Shown here piece after piece: positions 18,262 to 28,585 of a stretch of DNA of 64,000 bases. The translations under genes were made by a program, and so were the position numbers. The stretch is from Paraspadella gotoi (taxonomy: Eukaryota > Chaetognatha): assembly GCA_051294375.1 (NCBI GenBank), contig CM119271.1, positions 3,069,061 through 3,133,060 on the forward strand, in the 5' to 3' direction. Within the stretch, counting starts at the first letter, position 1; each line of letters opens with the position of its first letter. The notes beneath the pieces are model-generated. The model did no database searches. It had not been told where the DNA came from and saw nothing but the letters and a program-made list of their open reading frames with translations.

Positions 18262-18902
18262 ATGGAAATGGAATCGATGAGCCGCTACGTTTCTCCGGTC
18301 AATCCGGCCATTTATCCTCACCTGACGGTAAACGCGAGATTGTTGAAAGATAAAAATATTAAGATACTGAAGAGACAGTAATTATTGTTATATGTTAATG
18401 ACAGAACCGTTCAATGTAAGCAGTCCCTGAGCTTCGGATCAGGCTGTAACACCGTGTTACAGGCGGGTTAAGCGCCCCGTCTCTCTTAACTGCTAGGCGA
18501 CCACCGGGCTAGAACCCCGGACCTTTGGGTTGGGAGGCGAATGACTTGCCTCCGGCACCAATGGCCGCGGTTCGTGGATTTTAGTCCACCATAATACTGT
18601 CAGCTCGATCTTTCCTCTGATTATCAAAACCCAAATTTGGATTCTTTTGCAAAACAGATCGTTTTGTTGGGCATCGGGATTTTCTTCATGGCTTGGTTTT
18701 TCGTTTATGAGGTCACATCAACTAAGTTTAACCGGGATTTACCAAAGGTAATCGGAAGAAGTACTCATAGGCTCTAGGACTGAATGCGTGTGAATAGTAT
18801 TTTTTGCTCCTTTTTCAGGAATTGCTCATGTCGGCGGTAGCTTCGGTCTTCATGGGTTTCGGAGTCTTGTTCCTTCTCCTGTGGGTCGGAATTTATGTAT
18901 GA
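18262..18902 (+). CDS. TMEM258: TMEM258 (Kuduk), oligosaccharyltransferase-associated membrane protein
   Basis: Three exons, 18262-18327, 18658-18747 and 18819-18902, all phase 0, give exactly 79 aa, the same length as the human protein. It starts [16 protein letters not shown] and ends LLLWVGIYV. Two membrane helices flank an acidic/basic loop that includes [17 protein letters not shown]. This tiny protein is a subunit of the ER oligosaccharyltransferase, needed for N-glycosylation homeostasis in animals. Conservation is almost residue for residue. Intron 1 contains the tRNA-like sequence at 18497-18568. Confidence 0.97.
18497..18568 (-). repeat. 72-nt tRNA-like sequence (SINE head or tRNA pseudogene)
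   Basis: On the minus strand a 7-bp acceptor stem closes exactly 72 nt (GCGGCCA pairs with TGGTCGC, one G.U). A perfect 5-bp T-arm is present, CCGGG-GTTCTAG-CCCGG, whose loop matches a pol III box B. The middle forms a strong GGAGGC/GCCTCC hairpin instead of normal D and anticodon arms, so a functional tRNA is unlikely. Downstream on the same strand (18415-18496) lies more structured sequence, including a TGTAACAC/GTGTTACA palindrome, consistent with a SINE body. It sits in TMEM258 intron 1. Confidence 0.55.
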
Positions 18903-19173
18903 CGTTTGGATCGTCTGGCTTCAGAAAAAATATTACCTTACGTTTGTTATTAAAATGAAATTCCATCTAAAAACTAGTCTTAAATTTTAACAGTCATGAA
19001 AGGTCAACTGACGAATCTGTTTTCTCTCTGTTATGTATCTAGATGTATTGCTTCCTCAAAGTTTTAAATATTGTTTTCCTTTTGTTTAATTAAAGGTTTA
19101 AGAATACTTTCATTTTTTACGTTCCTCGTATTTTTTTTTTCGATACTTTTTTAAGATTACACAAAAGATAAAA

Positions 19174-21907
19174 ATGACGTTTCTCGGAACGGCTTCGAGA
19201 CATTTTCTCCGTCCCTCTACGACAGTCCCCCGCGCGGCTACACTTTTCAAACATCTCCCCAACGATGGAGAAATATCGAGAGTCCAAATCGCCCGTAACT
19301 TTCCCGGGTCTCGATCGCATATTCTCGGTCCCTCGCCCATCCTTCCTCCCCTTATCCCTCTCAGCCAGAGTCGACCCTTCCGCGTCACTCCCGCCCGCGC
19401 CATCCCCATGCCCGCCCTTCTATTAATCAAAAACGCTCTCAAAATCGGGACAATTTTCGTGGGCCGATTCTTCCGCGGTTGGTACCGCCGAAAGTCTAAC
19501 GAGGAGAAGCGGGAGTTCAAGAGGCGAGTTTGGAGTCATCGTTCCAAGCTGTGGTGGTCCGCGGTGGCGCTGGGCAGTGCAGTTATTGCTTGGTTCGCAA
19601 CGCATTTGGAGAGGACCCCGATGACCGGCAGGTTGAGGTGAGAAAGCTAGGAGTTTTTTATGTCCTTTTAGTCTTCCTTAATGTACGTATACTTAATTTT
19701 TAGTTTTCTTTCAAAATTCATTCATTTTTCAACCTCCCCCCAATTTGATTTATATATCAGGTGGGTGGCGTTGACGAGAAAACAGGTAAACGAGTTGTCT
19801 CAGCTTGAGCTCTCCCAACTCTGTCAGCTCCATGGTCCGAATTTGGTGTCCGAGGACACGCGCCTTTACCAAAACATCAAACAAATCATCGACAACCTCA
19901 TTCAGGGCAATAGGTTCGTATAAAAAGTTTGGTATAAAAGAATTGATAACTTTTCTAAGAAGCCCGAATCGTACTGGTCAGGGATATTTCGGTCTTCAAC
20001 GATTTGAAATGGAAGCTTCACGTTGTGGACCGAAAGGACATCCAGAACGCTTTAGTTTTATCGTCAGGGGACATCTTTGTCTTCACTGGACTGTTGCAGG
20101 CGAGAAATTCTAGAGGGAAAATAATATTAAGGATAAAAATTATGAATCTATTTTTTTTTTCCTTATTCTTTCACCTCGGTTTTTAGTTGCGTTTTAAGTC
20201 ACTTTTCGGTCGGTCGGTAAGTCTGTCCGTCGGGCTGTCCCACTTACGTTAAAAATGCATATAATTCGCCTATTGCTGATTGTTCATTTGTTAAGACAGA
20301 AAAAACCTCAAATCTAAGGGACTGCTAGCGCCGACTTCAGGAAATCCTAAACTATAAAGAATAAAAGACGGAATTTTGATGCAGTGCATGTCATAAATAC
20401 ACGAGCGAAAAAAGTTTTTTTAATCATGTCATGTCATATCATATGATCAAAAAGAAAAAAAATAAAGTTAAAATAGTCATGCGGCGCAACACCTTGGAAT
20501 TACCGTTCTTAGTTCTTCTTGACAGACGTTAGAGAACGACGACGAGATCGCCTCTATTCTCGGTCACGAGATGGCGCATCGTGTTTTGGGTCACGATCTG
20601 GAGAAAGCGTCTCGCGCCCACATCCTCGATTGTGTCTTCATCGTCCTCGCCGGCGTCGTCTGGTTTCTCGCCGGCTCCGATCTCTTGTCCTTTATCTCCC
20701 AGAATATTAGGTCTGTGTGGTTTGGATAAAATTAATCGCATACTTTTCAATCCTGGCTTTATTGTTTAGAGAGGCCGTTTGATGAGTAAATTGCAATGCT
20801 GATTGTTGTCAATTCCAAACTTCGTTTCTCTTAAACAGTGAAAAAATTCTTCGCGTGATATTGGAATTACCTTACGGACGGGAACTGGAAAAAGAAGCAG
20901 ATGTAGTGGGACTTGAATTGTCCGCAAAAGCTTGCTACGACGTCAGGTAGTATAATTTTTCAAGAAGTATTTTTTTTTACTTCTTTGGCTTTGTCCTAAT
21001 CAAAACTACCCTTATTCTTAAAATGTTGTAATAATAATCATAATCATATTAGGAGGTGATCACTTGACTCACGTAAAAAAAACATATAAGAAAAGTTTTT
21101 TGGTAGAGTGCTTTCCCTTTTAAATATTTATAAAAAAGTAAAATGTAAATAGGATTAATAGACAGACCGACCGATAGATCGAAAATTGTCTTATGAAATT
21201 TTATTGAGAATACTCGTATCCCAACTAAAAACCTCATCGTCAACTCCCAGATCGAGCTCAAACGTTTGGACAACAATGTTCCTGAGGCAAAAAATCGAGG
21301 GAAACATCGGGGCCGATTCTCCGGTGACCACTTATTTTTCCACACATCCCTCGGACTTGGAAAGAGCGAGTAAGTTCTTAAGATCGAGACGTTTGCGAAA
21401 TCCATCTGCTATGAGCTTTTCTCTCTTCAGACGCCCTGGACGCGGAGATACCCTCCGCCCTCCACAAACGAAAGGCTTGTAACTGCCCTCCCCTTCCCCA
21501 CCTGGATCCCCGTCGCCCTCTGAAGTTCCTCAAAACTTTTCTCGACACGCTTGACGAGGAGGAGATGGCCTCCCTGCGGAGGGCCTCGTCGGAGAATCGG
21601 CTCAAATCGGACTTGGAGGATCTCATCACGAAAAAACGCTGGGAGAAAGTGAGAGAAAGACGCGCGAACAAATCGAAATGGGTTTCTTATCTTTCGTTAT
21701 TTTCAGATGGAAGAGGATCACCGAAAAGAATTAGATGCGGTAAAGACGCGGATAAAAAAAGCGGAAGTTTTGGAGGAGCGTACGAAGGAAGCGGGATCTT
21801 TGGAGAAAGTAGAGAAAAGCTCATCTCCAAATAAAACTACCAAATCAAATGAATTGGACGATGAAATCAGACCAAACTCCTCAGAAAAGTCAAAGGTTTT
21901 GGCTTAA
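19174..21907 (+). CDS. OMA1: OMA1 mitochondrial zinc metallopeptidase
   Basis: Eight exons: 19174-19637, 19761-19913, 19982-20099, 20526-20710, 20839-20946, 21251-21369, 21431-21648, 21707-21907. They give 521 aa, against 524 in human. Stress-activated inner-membrane protease of the M48 family that cleaves OPA1-type dynamins and DELE1. Seen here: an Arg/Ser/Pro-rich presequence-like N-terminus, a membrane segment (WWSAVALGSAVIAWFATHLE), and the zinc site GHEMAH (HExxH, near 259-263). A second hydrophobic stretch follows, then the third-ligand motif ELEKEADVVGLEL and the conserved STHPS and CNCPPLP. A Lys/Glu-rich tail ends the protein. Intron 3 starts with GC instead of GT. The next gene starts only 163 bp after the stop. 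Confidence 0.95.
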
Positions 21908-22017
21908 AACTCGTGCCCGATATATTTCGTTGAATGACGATGAATAACTTTTGCCATCTGTGATACTGGTTTGATATTGGTTTTTTCTTTTGGCATTATC
22001 TTGTCGTTTTATATTTC

Positions 22018-22019
22018 AG
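22018..22019 (+). promoter_or_regulatory. Candidate leader (trans-)splice acceptor before the orphan gene
   Basis: T-rich tract ending TATTTCAG, 50 bp before the start codon at 22070 and about 110 bp after the OMA1 stop. No donor with an upstream exon is evident in so short a gap, so it is either a 5'-UTR intron acceptor or a spliced-leader acceptor. Confidence 0.4.
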
Positions 22020-22069
22020 CAGATAGTCCTCTAGATTATAAAGAAGTTAAACTGTAAAATCGCCTCGTT

Positions 22070-24437
22070 ATGTCGGCGATCGAGAGGTCGAAGCCTTTAA
22101 CCGTCCAAACTTCTCTCTCTGACGCCGCCATGTCCAACGTGAGTCCGTGCCTTTCTCGTTCACGCCTCCGCAACCCGGAGCAAGAATATCAACGCCACGC
22201 CTACCTCACGACGATGTGCGGCGTTCCGCGTTGTTTTCGATCCCACTTTCACCGCAACGGAGCATTTTGCTCGAGCAGCGGTAGATTCGTGGAAGGGGCG
22301 GCCGCGCGGTGTTTTTGCGGCGAGGATCACTTTCACTCGGCTTTGACTCGGGAAGTCTTGAAGAAAGCCTTCAACATTGAGGACGAGGGTGAGATAGGCT
22401 AGTTTGTTTGTTTTTCGTTTTTTTTTTCAGAATATCGGGGGGTTGTACAAATATGGTAATGGAGTCGAATTTTACTCGAGCTCCTCCCCAGGTTTCCCTC
22501 CGTCCCCTCGCTCACGCACGGAACGAGACTCGGGTTTGTCCTCTTCCAGTCCCGATATCTTTGCGGATCGAAGATCTTCGGGAACGGCGAGTCCCGACCC
22601 GGAAAGTGTTTTGCCGACCCCCACGAACTTTTCGACGATTCGGTTTTCTTCGACGTCGTTTTCCGAATTCGCTGTTAAAGAGGCTCCTCGAAATTTTAGT
22701 CCAGAAAGCCACCCGATGCTCGATAAATCCACTCTCTCATCGCGAAAATCTTCTATGTCCCCCGAAGACAAACACGCATTCATTTCCGAGGCTCGACCTC
22801 AAGGTCCGACTCGTCCGCGTGCTTTAGAGAGAACCATCCTCGACGGCGGAAGGCGGGCGACCGACAAAAACAATACTAACGCCGTTGGAAATGGTAAAGT
22901 CGTCGAGCCTAAGTTGCGAAAAACTGGACACGCTCATTCTCCCCCGAACCCGGCCGACAATTATCATTTAACTTCTAGACATTGCGCTGTCCATAAGACC
23001 GAATATGAACGTAAGATTTCCAACTGTGAGGGCGATTGCTCGACACCTCCCATCGTGCAAATGAACGATAAATGTGAACCGAAACGCAGTAGTACATCCG
23101 ACGGGCATTTAGATTATTACTACGAGAAGCGAGAGACGGCCGAAGATCGTATGAAACGAAAAATTTCCTGCAGTTCTTTCCGTCGGAACGGGGAGAATCC
23201 GCATGATTTTCGGTCCGCCGCTCGCGTTCGATCAGGTTGTGAGGTAGTACCGCGATCCATGACCCCGGCGGCGCCATCACCGCCTCCGCTGTCGCCTCCG
23301 CGCGCTAAAGAAACCATCGACGTTAAGATGCAAAGGTTCTTGTCTCGTACTTCAGATATCATTGATGCTCAAAAAGTGGGCGCGGGGATCAAAGTTGAAA
23401 AATTGTCTTCCACGGACGACAACAACAACAACGTCCCCAGTTCCGAAGAGGTTTTCCGCAGTCGTGTCGCCGATTTGGTCGACGCCATGGCCCGCGTCGA
23501 AATTCGAGTCCCGACCGCGGAGTCTATCAGGGATGAGTCCGGCAAAGACTTGGACGGAGCGGACGACTTGGCGCGCTCGTCGAAGTCTCAAGCGATCTCC
23601 AGAGAAGACTGGTCGAGCGATCCCCTTTTATCAAAAGTGACGAGTACGGAAGATGAGGATAAAAATCGCAAGCGGACACAATTTTCACCACAGCAATCGA
23701 CCGTTATTGAATCTTCCAATGCTCTTTCTCAAGAAAAAGAGAAAAGTTTAAAGAAAGATGCTCTATATCCAAATTTGTCAACGCCTCAACTCTCTCGACA
23801 CACCCCTTCACTTCCTCCGCAATTTTTGGCGCCCCAATCGAAGGTCATCGCCAAAGTGGATACTTCAATCATGAAACCATTAGAGGCTTTTCCTAAACCG
23901 AAATCGTGGTGTTCGAAGGAAAAGACCAAAAATCGCGAGCAGTCATCGCCGCAAATTCCGCCACATCACTCTATTTTTTCTCGGTCGCTGTCGGCTCCAA
24001 AGCAAGCGACCAAAGTCCCAAAATCTAACGGGCCAATCGTCTCGCAATCACAAGCTCTTCGAGCGGAGGTCGAGGCTGAAAATCGGAAGCAGTCATCCGC
24101 CAAAGTTCGATCAAAACCTTCGTCGCAACCTTTGTCGAATATTCCGCCGCCTTCACAACCGCAATCGCCGCTCAAAATCTCGCCACCCCGGGAAGAGTTA
24201 CAATCCACACCGCCCTCCATTAGACTCCAGATTTTGGACAAACGCATTCTTCGCGTCGTTAACGTTCCGATGGCTTGGCGCGAGAAATTATACCATTACG
24301 TAAACACGCTCGATTACCACATGGCAAAACATTTGAATGATGGCGACTCCATTGGGGTTGAATTGATTTTTGTTGAACCATATCAGGCGACCAGGGCCCG
24401 CGACAGGTTCGACTTGAGCAAAGTGAGAGTCGATTGA
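22070..24437 (+). CDS. Unrecognised Ser/Pro-rich protein with N-terminal Cys/His cluster
   Basis: Two exons, 22070-22388 and 22492-24437, joined at phase 1 across a 103-bp intron whose acceptor is CTCCTCCCCAG, give 754 aa. I do not recognise the family. The first 90 residues hold a Cys/His cluster: C50-x4-C55-x3-H59-x-H61-x5-C67, then C81-x-C83-x3-H87-x-H89. The two halves share a CF...HFH pattern, so zinc binding is plausible. About 570 residues of low-complexity Ser/Pro/Lys sequence follow, including several SPPPLSPP-like segments and basic patches. The last 75 residues (after STPPSIRLQILDK) look folded, with alternating hydrophobics and a likely helix around AWREKLYHYVNTLDYHMAKHL. An alternative acceptor at 22430 would put the long frame out of phase and was rejected. 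Probably an intracellular, largely disordered regulator; that is inference only. Confidence 0.75.
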
Positions 24438-25054
24438 AACTCGTTCATACGGCTCTCGGAGGGGCATTCATTTTTAGTTTTTAGTTTAGAATTGACAATG
24501 TTACGAATCGTATTCATGTTAATAAATTGAGTCATTCAATTAAATCAAATACAAAGGCTTAAATTACATTTTGATCTTGTTTCTTATTAAATTATTGTTT
24601 AACGTTTATTTCGTCTCGTCACCGCGACAGTCCCCATACATTGAAAAAGGCAGAGAATATATAAATTTTCGTTAGGTTTGCCTAAACGAGTTAAGCTGAG
24701 TCAGATTAAAATAAATACAGAAAGTAAGGCAAGAAAAAAATGAATGGCAAAAAATAAAAAAGAAAGAAAACCGGCGTAAATAATAAATCTGGCTATAATT
24801 GCTCTTAATTTCGCTTTTCCTAACGAGGCGTTTTTTTTACCTGAACTCGTAATATTAAAGCTCACCCGGGCTTTATATATTTATTACATTTATTTATAAC
24901 AAGAAAAAATATCGATGTATTTATGACCAATTCTTGTCAATTTTTATCAGAATGTGGTAATAATAATAAATATAATAATAATAATAATAAAAACAAAAAG
25001 AGAAATTGATCCCTCGAAAACGATATCGCTCGATGACATCTCGAGCGAGAGACA
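24438..25054. other. Intergenic region before MSL2
   Basis: A/T-rich. It contains AATAAA at 24521-24526 (likely for the preceding gene) and a short TAA/TAATAA repeat at about 24957-24992. No coding frame. Confidence 0.5.
24521..24526 (+). terminator. Poly(A) signal of the orphan gene
   Basis: AATAAA 84 bp downstream of the stop codon. Confidence 0.55.
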
Positions 25055-28024
25055 ATGAAAGGAAAGGGCGGAACCGGTGTGGCGACCCTGCTTTCGCCCG
25101 TCTCTCTTTACGTCAATATTTGTCGCTCCGTTATGAACGCCGATCCCAATGATTCCGACTCGCTCTTGGAGCTCAACGACTTTATGCCGTATTTAAGGTG
25201 AGGAAACTTGAAAAGAAGTTTCTCAGTCCATCGTCAGGTTTTAAACAGTTCTCTTTCCGTTCCCCCGATATTTTCTTCCAGGCAGTCGTTGTCTTGTCTC
25301 GTTTGCGCCAAGTTGATACAGAATCCAATGAGGCCTCCTCACAATCACTGTCGGCATATTGTATGCAAACGCTGCATCGGTAAGAGACCCTTACGCACTT
25401 TTTTTCGAAAGTGATCGAAACGACTTAATTTTTGAATGCGGCCTTTTCGGTCAGGAGGTCGGATGAGGCTCAAGCCCAAGTGCAGTTGGTGCCGTGACCA
25501 ATCCGTCTTCATCAAAGACGCTCAGCTCAGGTCCCTCGTCAACTGCTACGTGCTCATGTGCGAATACGTGAATAGGTAAGGTCTAAGGAGTAATACGCGT
25601 TTTAAAGAATTAATGTAATAAATGATAAATATTTAATCGAGAATTCCGAAATATGCTGCTCCGTTTTTGTGCTATCAGCTGCCTCGCGGAGCCCCTTCGC
25701 AGCGCCTCCCAAAAGCGCCTTCAAGAATCCGGGGGCGTCCGGCTGGCGCCGGTAGCGCCGCTTACGTCGACCGACGTGGTGGATATGGTGCAAGAAGGAG
25801 TAGAGTTCGAGCGATTCAATGACGAGGACGACGACGACGCAGGCGAAGACGACGACGACGACGACGGAAGCGAAGACGACGACGACGACGATGATGCGAC
25901 CGAAGTGGGCGATTTTGAGGAGGCGATGCTCGAGAGTGACGGCGACGAAGATTTCGGCGGTTGGCCCGACGACGCGTTGGACGGCGAACCTCGAGGGTGG
26001 AAGTATCTCGACTTGGACGCTGAGGCGTCTCCAGAGACCCCGGACGCTGCCGTCGAGAAAGACCCCGGTCTCGGTCTCGAGATAACCGCCGTCAAGCGGG
26101 AGAGGACGGACGACGAAAAGCCGGCGAATTTCCCGCCGCCTTCGACGCCGGAAATTCCTCCCGCCGCCGACGTCGTCTCGCCGCCGGGCCGAGCCGCTCT
26201 CGACGGTGCGACGCCGGAAACCGAGTCGGCGGCCTTGTGTCTCGCCACCGTTAAGGTTTCTTTCGACGCCGACGACGTCCAGTCTTCCAACGACGAGTTC
26301 CACGACGCCGTCGAGGCCGTTGAGGAAGTGGAGGAGGCTGCGGCAACAGCGGCGGCTGCGGTAGCGGCCGGGGACTTACCCGGTTTGGAAAATTCTGAGA
26401 TTGAACACGTATCGAAGGAAGAACCGGCCGTGTTCGATTTCATCGGTGAGGAAACCTTTTCTCTCCATCCCTTATCCTTTGAATCACTGAATGATCGAGA
26501 TCCATTTCATCAATTCCGTTCAGATAGCGAAATCGTCAACATGATGGTTAAAACTTCTCCCGATACCGACTGTTTCTTGACGAGCACCGCCGACGCCGTT
26601 TCCGCCGTGACCACACTCGGTTCCACCGTCACGGTCGCCGCTTCTCCCGACATCTCCAGCTCCCCACCTCCCGCCGCTCTTTTTAATCTCGCGCCCGATC
26701 TTTGCCACCAGAATTTCGCCGCCCTACCCGCCACCTCATCCGCGGTCCCGGCCGTCGTCTCTAACGCGGGGTGAGAGCGGGTTTGAGGCCAAGGCAAAAC
26801 AAAACCTTTTCTCAAAATATATTCTAGTAAAAAGTTGTTCTCTATCATTAGGCCCAAGACTTTCGCGGGGAAAAGAAAGTCTTGTCTCGCTCCCGAATCT
26901 CCGCGCTCTTCTTCGAACAAAATCTCCGGTGCTCAAAAGATTCAACTTTTGACCTTCGACGGCGCCACCGCCGCCGCCGTCTCCTCCTCCGACGGCACCG
27001 CTTCCTCCTCGATGCCGACCACGGCGCCGCTCGACATTATGAAACACGGCAAGCTCAAACGGGTCATCGCCCGAGTCGGTGTTTCTGAGAAGCAAACCAG
27101 AAGTAAGCAATTCGCGTGTCTGGATGGATGAATTTTATTATTTTTTTATTCGCGAAAATTATTTTTTTTTGTTTTATTTGAATCATTCAGGTTACGTTCC
27201 GGTTCCGTCCCACCCGTCTCTACCTCACTCGACGACCGTCCAGCGCTTCGTCGAGAATCCCAAGATCGTCAAACCGCAGTCGAGGGGTCGGGCGAAGGAA
27301 TTTCGAAAGGGCGGGTGCAGGTATTTTTTCCCAAAATTTTGCGCCTTTAGTAATTTACAAGAATTTCGTACGTCTGATTAGTTTATGATTGCTACTGCTA
27401 CTTTTATTTTGAGTATTGCTCCTTGACTCGCAGGTTAGCCTTCAAAAGTTTTAAACACATTTTGGCATCAACGTAACTTTAACGGTTTCATTGTCATCCA
27501 CCTTAGATGCGGCATGGCGACCCAAACACCGGGCCAACTCACATGTTGTGGCCAACGTTGCCCTTGTTACGTGGGCGGAGAACGTTGCGTCGGCTGCAGG
27601 TAATTATTAGGAGAGAGAATAATCTTCTTTTTCCACCCAGGGGTCTTTTTGGTGTTCTATGAATCATTTCCTTTCTTTACTTTTTTCTGAGTTTTTTAAT
27701 CTTTTCTAATTTGAATTCGTATTTAGAACTTCCAACTGATTTAGTTTTTTCCATTTCCACTAACATGTTTAATTAATTCAAGTTCGGCTTCTAAGAAAAC
27801 TCGGTTATTTAACCGACTTCCCTTTTTCCACAAGATGCCGCGGATGCCGAAACCCTTACGACGAGCACGGCAACAAGCGTGAGCTCAGCATCCAAGACAT
27901 CCTTCGCAGCGCCGCCTCTACTGACGCCGTGCCCACCAAGGCTCTTGTCGTGCAGAAGCCGGCCGGAAAGAGGACGACTATCTACAATCTCGGCAAGGAC
28001 ACGTGGAAGGTGAAGCCCATGTGA
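25055..28024 (+). CDS. MSL2: MSL2-type RING/CXC E3 ubiquitin ligase
   Basis: Nine exons: 25055-25197, 25282-25379, 25455-25575, 25679-26445, 26524-26770, 26852-27102, 27191-27320, 27507-27599, 27835-28024. They give 679 aa. The N-terminal RING resembles MSL2: CLVC, then NHCRHIVCKRC, then CSWCRD, followed by LVNCYVLMCEYV. The C-terminal CXC domain (about 585-625) has RCGMATQ, LTCCGQRCPCY and CVGCRCRGCRNPY, diagnostic of MSL2. In animals MSL2 belongs to the MSL histone H4K16 acetyltransferase complex and ubiquitinates histone H2B and p53. In between lies a long disordered region with an Asp-rich tract (about residues 163-195). Intron 4 (78 bp) is a multiple of three and open, so intron retention would keep the frame. 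A p53-family gene sits in the same window, but no functional link can be read from the DNA. Confidence 0.93.
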
Positions 28025-28585
28025 TCCACCCCGCCAACGGGGTCAGCAACTATTTTTACATTCCGATACGGAAGCATCGGAACGAATTGACGGCTACTCG
28101 TCTCTGTGATAATTGATGAAACCGTCTTTTCGTTCTTTTCAAAATCAACTATGTACGTATGTACTAAAAATCCAGAAACAAAATAAACTCAAAAAGCGTT
28201 CTTTCAGTTTATCCCATTTTAGCATTCACTTCCCCTCGTAAATGGATTGTACTCATAAATAGTTAATAATCGTGCTTCTTTTTTTCTATCACCTTCATGA
28301 TACGATTTATCATGGTCTTTTTTTTTTATAACTCATTAATATTCATCATCTATTATTTTTAACCATCTACTTAGATTAATTCATCTCTTTTTGTAACGAA
28401 AAACCAGTTTGTGTGTAAACTCAATTCATCTCTTTTTCCAGTTTCTAGTCAACGAAATTACATTTCACGAATCGTAATTTGCTAATCAACCTTGACTTGG
28501 AATAAAATGCAATTAACTCGTTTTGTAAGTTCTTGATCCTGGCGACATTCTCGCAATAAGACCGTTTCGATCGCGGATTCGTTGA
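28025..28585. other. Intergenic region after MSL2
   Basis: Contains the MSL2 poly(A) signal and otherwise T-rich unique sequence. No gene is supported. Confidence 0.5.
28182..28187 (+). terminator. Poly(A) signal of MSL2
   Basis: AATAAA about 160 bp after the stop codon. Confidence 0.6.

Noticed and set aside
18497-18568. Functional tRNA gene on the minus strand
   Set aside because: Acceptor stem, length and T-arm fit, but normal D and anticodon arms cannot be drawn; a strong alternative hairpin occupies the centre.
22389-22430. 42-bp intron in the orphan gene using the acceptor at 22430
   Set aside because: It would join a phase-1 donor to a phase-0 continuation and terminate after about 117 codons. 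The acceptor at 22491 gives matching phase and keeps the 1.9-kb frame.
25721-26443. 240- and 233-codon minus-strand frames over the MSL2 central exon
   Set aside because: Mirror of the Asp/Glu/Ala-rich coding sequence. No motif, and they overlap a well-supported + strand exon.
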